Assembly (NCBI GenBank): GCA_033855775.1
Contig: JAWVFT010000139.1
Span: 1-48,047, forward strand
Origin: DASVTR01 sp033855775
GTDB taxonomy: Bacteria; Acidobacteriota; Blastocatellia; Pyrinomonadales; Pyrinomonadaceae
DNA length: 48,047 nt
Direction: 5' to 3'
Part shown: positions 42,383 to 48,047 of the stretch, in pieces
Layout: each line of letters opens with the position of its first letter
Numbering within the stretch: the first letter of the stretch is position 1
Notes under the pieces: model-generated
What the model saw: the letters and a program-made list of their open reading frames with translations, nothing else
Told to the model about the DNA's origin: nothing
The model's database searches: none
Made by a program: the position numbers and the translations under genes

Positions 42383-45300
42383 TCTATCGCGCGCCGTGTC
42401 TTCGTCGCTGTCTTATTGCTTCTAGTGGCCTTTATGGCGGCGAGCGCGCAGGAATTCAGAGGCTCGCTCGCCGGCAAGGTGACAGACCCGAACGGGGCCG
42501 TGCTGCCCGGAGCGACGGTCGCCATCAAGAACATCGAGAATAATCAAGAGACGACGGCCACCACCAATGATGAAGGCGGCTACAATTTTCAACTGCTGAA
42601 TCCGGGCAAGTACACCCTGACGGTGACGGCCCAGGGATTCAACCCGACGATTCGTGAAGGCATTGAGCTTCGCGTCGCCGACAAGTTGACGTTGGACGTG
42701 CAGATTCAGGTCGCGGGCGTTGGCGAGTCTGTGACGACGACCGCCGCCGACGCGCCCGTTCTGGAAACCGGCTCGGTCAGCACGGGGACGGTCATCGACA
42801 CGAAACAGATAAGCGAGTTGCCCTTGATTGACGGCAGCCCTTACCAGTTGGCGACCCTCGCGCCGGGCATCTCTTACACGGGCAATCCGGCCTTCACCAG
42901 CCCGACCTCGAACGGCAACCTCGCGGCGTTTCGCGCCAACGGCGCGACCGGCCCGAATCAGGTGACGCTCGACGGCGCGCCCAACTTTTCGACGGACGGC
43001 GGCGTCGGCTTCTCGCCGCCCTCGGATGCCACGCAGGAGTTCAAGGTGCAGACGAACGCCTTCGACGCGCAGCAGGGCTACGCGGGCGGAGCGACCGTCA
43101 ACGTCGTGGTCAAGTCCGGGACGAACGATTTCCACGGCTCGATTTATGAGTTCAACCGCGACCGCAGCCGCACAGCCAATTTCTTCTTCACGAACAGGGC
43201 CGGGCAGGAGAAACCCGAACGCACTTACAATCGCTTCGGCGGCTCTCTGGGCGGGCCTGTCCGCATCCCGAAGATTTACAACGGGCGCGACAAGACCTTC
43301 TTCCTCTTCGCCTACGAGCGGCTCAAGAACAGCGAGGCGGAGCCGCAACTCTTCACAGTGCCGACCGCTGCTTTCCGGCAAGGCGATTTTTCGGCTCTGC
43401 TCAACCTGCCGCAGCCTGTCAGAATCTACGACCCCTTGACCGCGCAGGCGACCGGCACAGTGACGCGCACGGTTATCCGCGACCCATCGCGCGCGACCGC
43501 CGCGAATCCGCTCGGCTTGAACATCATTCCCTTGAGCCGTCTCAACGCGGCGGCCAGAGCCTATTTGAATCTCTACCCGCTGCCCAACGTGGCCGGCAAT
43601 GCGGACGGCACTTTGAACTATTCATCGCCGATGCTTCGCAGTTCCAACTACAGGTCCTGGATTACGCGCATTGACCATCGCATCAGCGACAGCCAGACAA
43701 TCTTCGGCAAGTACTATCACAGCTTCAACCCGGAAGACCGCTACAACTGGACGAACACGCCGCTGACGGAAGGCGTCGAATACAGAACCAACGACGGCGC
43801 GAGCGCAGACTACACGGCCACCTTGTCGAGCACGATGATTCTGGACGTGCGCGCGAACCTGAGCCGCTTCGTCATTCAAAGACAGTCCGTGCCGTTCGAC
43901 CCCGCGACGCTTGGCTTCACGTCGGCGGCTCTCTCCGTCATGCGTGGCTACGAATATCTGCCGCGCTTCGATGTCAGAACTTACGACGCCGGAAGGCCCG
44001 TCCGTTCTATCCTCGGCTCCAATCGTTCCGACTACAACGCCGGGCTGTTGCGCCCGTTCTACGTCGCGGCGCTTGAGCCGACGGTGACGCAGATTAAGGG
44101 CAACCATACGATGAAGTATGGCTACGACGTGCGCGTGCTGCGCGAAAACTTTACGACCAACGGTTTTCAGGGCGGACGCTTCTTCTTCGACGGCACCTAC
44201 ACGAGCATCACCACCACCACCACGACCAACAGCGACAACGCGACCAACCTTGAGCGCAACCGCAATCTCTACGGGCGCGACGTGGCGGCCTTGCTGTTCG
44301 GCATCCCTTCGGCTTCAACTTCTCAGAGCTTGATTGACACGAGTTCGACCAACTACTCCGTGCAGTCCGTCTATCACGGCTTCTTCTTTCAAGACGACTG
44401 GCGCGTCTCGCCGAAGTTGACGCTCAACATGGGGCTGCGTTACGAGTTGGAGATGGGCCTAACCGAGCGTTACAACCGCTTGTTGCGCGGCTTCGATTCG
44501 GAGACGCCGAGCCCGGTTCAATCGCAGGCGCAGGCCGCATACCTCGCGGCCTACAACGCAGACCCGAATCGCGCCACTAACTTTCCGTTGACGCCTTCGC
44601 AGTTTCGCGTGATCGGCGGCGTGACCTACGCTGACGAGAACAACCGCAATCTCTGGAACGCGGACAAGAACACATGGCAGCCGCGCTTCGGGGCTTCGTA
44701 CCAGCTTAACGAAAAGACTGTGGTGCGCGGCGGCTTCGGCATCTTCATGTCGCCGTTCCGCATTCTTCAGGACGACATCAAGCAGACGGGCTTCTCCGCT
44801 TCGACGGCTTTCACGCCGACCAACGATCAGGGCCGCACGTTCGTCGCGACGCTCAACAATCCGTTCCCCAACGGCCTGACGCAGGCTTTCGGTTCGAGCC
44901 TCGGCATCTCGACGAGCATCGGCGGCACGCTCGGCGGCGCCGACACAGCCGGGCTGGTTCCGAGCAATCGCAAGAACGCGAAGTTCGCGCGCCTCATCTT
45001 CGGCTTCCAGCGCGAGTTGCCCGGACAGTTTGTGGTCGAAGCCAACTTCGTCACGTCATGGGGCTACGACATGGCGGTCACGCGGAATTTGAACTTTGTC
45101 CCGCGCTCGTTTATCGCAGACCTGAGCGGCGTGACGGACAACGCCGCCGCCGTCGCTTTAGACGCCGCCGCGAACACTTACCTTTCAGGCACGATAGCCA
45201 ACCCGTTCAGGAATCTTTTCAACAACACGCCGAACGCCAACAGCGCTTTCAACACCGGGACGACCATCACGCGCGCTCAAAGCTTGCTCGCCTTCCCGCA

Positions 45301-46036
45301 GTTTCAGAACGTCTGGGTGCAGGATTACAACGGCACGAACCGCTACAACTCGCTACAGCTTCAGGCGAACAAGCGTTTCGCCAGAGACTTCACGTTCAAC
45401 GCGACCTACACGTACTCGCGCCTGCGCGAGAAGCTCGGCTACCTGAACCCGTCCGACACGGAATTGGAAGACCGCATCGGGACGGACGACCGCCCGCATC
45501 GCTTCACGCTGGCGAGCGTCTGGCAACTGCCTTTGGGTCGTGGCCGTCGCTTCGGCAAAGAGATGAATCGCTTCGTTGATTACGTCGTCGGCGGCTGGCA
45601 GATTAACGGGACATACGAATGGCAGTCGGGCCATCCGATTCTGTTCAGCACTCCGCTCTTCTACGCCGGAGACGTGACTGCGCTGGAAAGCCACTCTGGC
45701 GAGAACGATGGGCAGGGCGGGAAGTACGGCATTGACCGTCCGGCGTTCGACACGACCGGCTTGATTCGTCTCAATTCCTTCAGCCTGCGCAACGTGCCGA
45801 CGACGCTCGGCAATCTGCGTCACCAGCCGTTCCAGAGCGTCAATCTTTCGCTGACGAAGAATTTCAACTTCGGCGAGCGGATGCGCTTGCAGGTGCGAGG
45901 CGAAGCCTTGAACGCCTTCAATCATCCGTACTTCATAGACCTGAGTTCCGACCCGAACAACGCGAGCTACGCTCGTTACACTACGCAAAGGAACTTGCCG
46001 CGCGACATTCAACTCGGCATCAAGTTCACTTTCTAG
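42374..46036 (+). CDS. Oar-like TonB-dependent outer-membrane receptor
   Basis: A protein of about 1220 residues. The signal peptide (MHQSIARRVFVAVLLLLVAFMAASAQ) is followed by a carboxypeptidase-regulatory-like beta-sandwich (about 27-110, FRGSLAGKVTDPNGAVLPGATVAIKN), then a plug domain with VIDTKQISELPLIDGSPYQLATLAPG, and an outer-membrane beta-barrel of many aromatic-ended strands ending with GIKFTF. This is the acidobacterial form of Oar/SusC-like transporters. It should import oligosaccharides with TonB energy, here most likely pectin fragments, given the next two genes. ATG at 42374 has an AAAGGA site; the frame extends upstream to 42338 without a better site. A 12-base palindrome CTGATGCATCAG (42371-42382) spans this start codon. 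No SusD gene is present, as usual in this phylum. Confidence 0.92.
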   Translation: MHQSIARRVFVAVLLLLVAFMAASAQEFRGSLAGKVTDPNGAVLPGATVAIKNIENNQETTATTNDEGGYNFQLLNPGKYTLTVTAQGFNPTIREGIELRVADKLTLDVQIQVAGVGESVTTTAADAPVLETGSVSTGTVIDTKQISELPLIDGSPYQLATLAPGISYTGNPAFTSPTSNGNLAAFRANGATGPNQVTLDGAPNFSTDGGVGFSPPSDATQEFKVQTNAFDAQQGYAGGATVNVVVKSGTNDFHGSIYEFNRDRSRTANFFFTNRAGQEKPERTYNRFGGSLGGPVRIPKIYNGRDKTFFLFAYERLKNSEAEPQLFTVPTAAFRQGDFSALLNLPQPVRIYDPLTAQATGTVTRTVIRDPSRATAANPLGLNIIPLSRLNAAARAYLNLYPLPNVAGNADGTLNYSSPMLRSSNYRSWITRIDHRISDSQTIFGKYYHSFNPEDRYNWTNTPLTEGVEYRTNDGASADYTATLSSTMILDVRANLSRFVIQRQSVPFDPATLGFTSAALSVMRGYEYLPRFDVRTYDAGRPVRSILGSNRSDYNAGLLRPFYVAALEPTVTQIKGNHTMKYGYDVRVLRENFTTNGFQGGRFFFDGTYTSITTTTTTNSDNATNLERNRNLYGRDVAALLFGIPSASTSQSLIDTSSTNYSVQSVYHGFFFQDDWRVSPKLTLNMGLRYELEMGLTERYNRLLRGFDSETPSPVQSQAQAAYLAAYNADPNRATNFPLTPSQFRVIGGVTYADENNRNLWNADKNTWQPRFGASYQLNEKTVVRGGFGIFMSPFRILQDDIKQTGFSASTAFTPTNDQGRTFVATLNNPFPNGLTQAFGSSLGISTSIGGTLGGADTAGLVPSNRKNAKFARLIFGFQRELPGQFVVEANFVTSWGYDMAVTRNLNFVPRSFIADLSGVTDNAAAVALDAAANTYLSGTIANPFRNLFNNTPNANSAFNTGTTITRAQSLLAFPQFQNVWVQDYNGTNRYNSLQLQANKRFARDFTFNATYTYSRLREKLGYLNPSDTELEDRIGTDDRPHRFTLASVWQLPLGRGRRFGKEMNRFVDYVVGGWQINGTYEWQSGHPILFSTPLFYAGDVTALESHSGENDGQGGKYGIDRPAFDTTGLIRLNSFSLRNVPTTLGNLRHQPFQSVNLSLTKNFNFGERMRLQVRGEALNAFNHPYFIDLSSDPNNASYARYTTQRNLPRDIQLGIKFTF

Positions 46037-46089
46037 TCTCCCCCGACTGGCACGGACGCTTTTAAGCTCTCCGGCCAGCAACACGCGCG

Positions 46090-46125
46090 TGAGCCGCCCT
46101 CTGGTTAATAGCCTACGGCGGCTCA
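46090..46125. other. 9-bp stem hairpin between receptor and lyase genes
   Basis: TGAGCCGCC at 46090-46098 is exactly complementary to 46117-46125, with an 18-base loop. No T-run follows. It may protect the mRNA end of the receptor segment within one transcript or act as a weak attenuator. Confidence 0.35.
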
Positions 46126-46172
46126 TGTCGCATCTGCCGAGCGAGCTTGACTGGCCGCCGCAAGAGAGTTGA

Positions 46173-47285
46173 ATGATAAATCGAACGACCATTAGCATCG
46201 CCGGAGTCGTCCTCTGTCTGAGCCTGTCTGTCATCATCGCTCCGGCGCAGAAGGCAAGCAACACAGCGGCGGCTGCGATGATTGCATGGAAGGACGGCCT
46301 CAAGCAAAAGCCCGAATGGTACGGCGGCGCAGAGGCCGCGCGCATCGCAGACAATCTGCTTCTCTACCAGCGCGACACGGGCGGCTGGCCCAAGAACATA
46401 GAGATGGCCGCCCAACTCACGGAGCGCGAGCGGGCCGAACTCTTGAAGCAGAAACCGGAGACGGATTCCACCATTGACAACGGCGCGACCTTCACGCAGT
46501 TGGCTTATCTCGCCAGAGTCTACACGGCCCAAAAACTATCGCGGCACAAAGAGGCGTTTCTCAAGGGCTTCGATTATCTGTTGAAGGCGCAGTACGCCAA
46601 CGGCGGCTGGCCGCAATATTATCCGCCGCGCCGTGGTTACTACACTCACATCACCTTCAACGACGGCGCGATGATTGGCGTCATGAAACTCCTGCGCGAC
46701 ATAGCCCAACAGAAAGCGGCTTATCTCTTCGTGGACGAAACGCGGCGCGCTCTGGCCGCGCGTGCCGTGCAGCAGGGCATCGAGTTAATCCTGAAGACTC
46801 AGGTCGCCGTGGAAGGTAAGCCGACGGTCTGGGCGGCGCAGTATGATGAGGTGACGCTCGCGCCCGCGGCGGCGAGAAAGTTTGAGCCCATCTCGCTGAC
46901 GGGCGGCGAGAGCGTCGGGATAGTTCAATTTTTGATGAGCATCAAGCAGCCCGACCGGCGCGTGGTTGAAGCAATCGAAGCGGCTATCGCGTGGTATAAA
47001 AAATCGAAAATCAACGGTGTCAGGTGGACGGAAAAGCGCGACGCCTCGAAGCCCGGCGGCTTTGAGCGCGTGGCGATTCAAGACCCGGGCGCGGGGCCAA
47101 TCTGGGCGCGCTTCTACGAAATCGGCTCCAACCGCCCCATCTTCATAGGGCGCGACAGCCGCATCAAGTACAGCGTGGCGGAGATTGAAGAAGAGCGGCG
47201 CAACGGCTATCAATGGTACGTCTACACGCCCGCCGAACTCTTAGACCAAGACTATCCCGCGTGGCAGAAAAAGCAGCGGCGTTAG
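46173..47285 (+). CDS. Pectate lyase, family PL10
   Basis: A 370-residue secreted enzyme. The signal peptide (INRTTISIAGVVLCLSLSVIIAPAQ) precedes the PL10 alpha/alpha-toroid: MIAWKDGLKQKPEWYGGAEAARIADNLLLYQRDTGGWPKNIEM, then IDNGATFTQLAYLARV, then ANGGWPQYYPPRRGYYTHITFNDGAMIGVMKLLR, and the VWAAQYDEVTLAPAAARKFEPISLTGGES region. The acidic and Arg residues in GYYTHITFND and the WAAQYD region fit the catalytic area of the family. It cleaves polygalacturonan by beta-elimination, with calcium. Length is normal for the family. It lies 136 bases after the receptor and is followed by a GH28 gene, so the three form a pectin-degradation locus. Confidence 0.93.
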   Translation: MINRTTISIAGVVLCLSLSVIIAPAQKASNTAAAAMIAWKDGLKQKPEWYGGAEAARIADNLLLYQRDTGGWPKNIEMAAQLTERERAELLKQKPETDSTIDNGATFTQLAYLARVYTAQKLSRHKEAFLKGFDYLLKAQYANGGWPQYYPPRRGYYTHITFNDGAMIGVMKLLRDIAQQKAAYLFVDETRRALAARAVQQGIELILKTQVAVEGKPTVWAAQYDEVTLAPAAARKFEPISLTGGESVGIVQFLMSIKQPDRRVVEAIEAAIAWYKKSKINGVRWTEKRDASKPGGFERVAIQDPGAGPIWARFYEIGSNRPIFIGRDSRIKYSVAEIEEERRNGYQWYVYTPAELLDQDYPAWQKKQRR

Positions 47286-47369
47286 CTTGTCGTCATTAAT
47301 TTGTCGCCGTCAAACTTAAGCGAAGCGCATCACTACTACTCCGGCCACGGCTTGAAACAGAGAACGACT

Positions 47370-48047
47370 ATGAAGACTCGTCGTGATTTCCTGAAAACTT
47401 TTTTGGCTGGCAGCGGCGCGATGCTGCTTGCTCCCGCGCTCAGAGGCCAGACGGCTTTCGGTAGCATTTCGCCCGCGCTCTTCAACGCCTACGCGGCGGA
47501 CGACGCATGGGCGCAATTGCCTTTGATTTTGAAACGCATCAAGCCGCCCGTCTTCCCTAAGCGCGAGTTTGACATCACGCGCTACGGCGCAGTCGCCGAT
47601 GGCAAAACGGATTGCGCCGCTGCCTTTCGTCAAGCCATCGCTGCGTGCAACAAGGCCGGAGGCGGCAAGGTCGTCGTGCCTGCCGGAACGTTTCTGACCG
47701 GCGCGATTCATCTCAAGAGCAACGTCAATCTGCACGTCGCGGAGGGCGCGACCATCAAGTTTAGTCAGGACACGGCGCAGTATTTGCCGCTCGTCTTCAC
47801 GCGCTTCGAGGGCATGGAGTTGATGAACTACTCGCCCTTCATCTATGCCTTCGAGCAGCAGAACATCGCCGTCACGGGCAAGGGCACGCTCGACGGCAAC
47901 AGCGACGACGGACACTGGTGGCCTTGGAAGGGGCAGGCGCAGCATGGCTGGAAGAAGGGCGAGCCGAATCAGTTGAAGGCGCGCAAGACGCTTGAAGAGA
48001 TGACCGAGCGCGGCGCACCCGTCAACGAGCGTATCTTTGGCGAGGGC
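47370..48047 (+). CDS. Polygalacturonase-like glycoside hydrolase family 28 (3' end cut)
   Basis: The first 226 codons of a protein cut by the window end. It opens with a twin-arginine signal (MKTRRDFLKTFLAGSGAMLLAP), so it is likely exported by Tat, after folding. The mature part is the start of a right-handed beta-helix of GH28: FDITRYGAVADGKTDCAAAFRQAIAACNKAGGGKVVVPAGTFLTGAIHLKSNVNLHV, then GKGTLDGNSDDGHWWPW. The catalytic Asp motifs lie further down and are outside the window. Members hydrolyse polygalacturonate or related pectin. ATG at 47370 gives the signal. It is 84 bases after the PL10 lyase and belongs to the same locus. Confidence 0.9.
   Translation, partial: MKTRRDFLKTFLAGSGAMLLAPALRGQTAFGSISPALFNAYAADDAWAQLPLILKRIKPPVFPKREFDITRYGAVADGKTDCAAAFRQAIAACNKAGGGKVVVPAGTFLTGAIHLKSNVNLHVAEGATIKFSQDTAQYLPLVFTRFEGMELMNYSPFIYAFEQQNIAVTGKGTLDGNSDDGHWWPWKGQAQHGWKKGEPNQLKARKTLEEMTERGAPVNERIFGEG

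Noticed and set aside
42422..43381. A 319-codon minus-strand open frame opposite the TonB-dependent receptor
   Set aside because: Antisense to the carboxypeptidase-like and plug domains; Arg/Val/Ala-rich shadow.
45353..46354. A 333-codon minus-strand open frame over the receptor and lyase genes
   Set aside because: It crosses a gene boundary and has no family resemblance.

Overview
The window looks like chromosomal DNA from a Gram-negative member of the Acidobacteriota, most likely class Blastocatellia. Evidence: GC-rich codon use, an acidobacterial VWFA-related protein, an Oar-like TonB-dependent receptor with an N-terminal carboxypeptidase-regulatory domain, a mosaic SBBP/BNR/DUF11/Calx-beta/DUF4214 surface protein, a TPR protein ending in a Fis-type helix-turn-helix, and very many signal peptides. 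The phylum is inferred from family content; there is no rRNA in the window. I saw no tRNA, rRNA, CRISPR array, transposase or phage gene.

Layout. 0-7 kb: secreted proteins (a cystatin-like inhibitor, a beta-helix protein, a 984-residue Ig-repeat protein, a small secreted protein) with a DUF3224 gene and a PH-like gene. 7-16.4 kb: housekeeping and accessory genes (hotdog thioesterase, two GNAT-type proteins, SPFH protein, class A beta-lactamase, helical protein, secreted amidohydrolase plus NTF2-like protein). 16.8-18.7 kb: a divergent pair of a small secreted proline-rich peptide and a TPR/HTH regulator, with an inverted repeat between them. 18.8-25.6 kb: one gene for a 2240-residue surface protein, separated from the regulator by a strong bidirectional terminator. 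26-31.6 kb: a DUF4186 gene and an envelope-stress-like module: OmpR-type regulator and HAMP kinase, a divergent Spy/CpxP-like periplasmic protein, an ECF-type sigma factor and a translationally coupled VWA protein. 32-41.6 kb: secreted protease, secreted proteins, tricorn-type S41 peptidase, a large hybrid histidine kinase, LRR protein and GNAT. 41.6-48 kb: a regulatory region followed by a pectin-use locus: TonB-dependent receptor, PL10 pectate lyase and a GH28 polygalacturonase cut by the window end.

Three systems stand out. (1) The secreted peptide/TPR-HTH pair has the layout of RRNPP peptide signalling of Firmicutes but lies in a diderm genome. (2) A 37-bp element, 31/37 identical between two copies and built from TTTAC half-sites (the complement of the enterobacterial CpxR box GTAAA-N5-GTAAA), precedes both the CpxP-like gene and the sigma factor gene beside the two-component genes, pointing to a Cpx-like regulon. 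(3) The pectin locus is preceded by a sigma70-type promoter and two TTGGT-N3-ACC palindromes resembling GntR-family operators.
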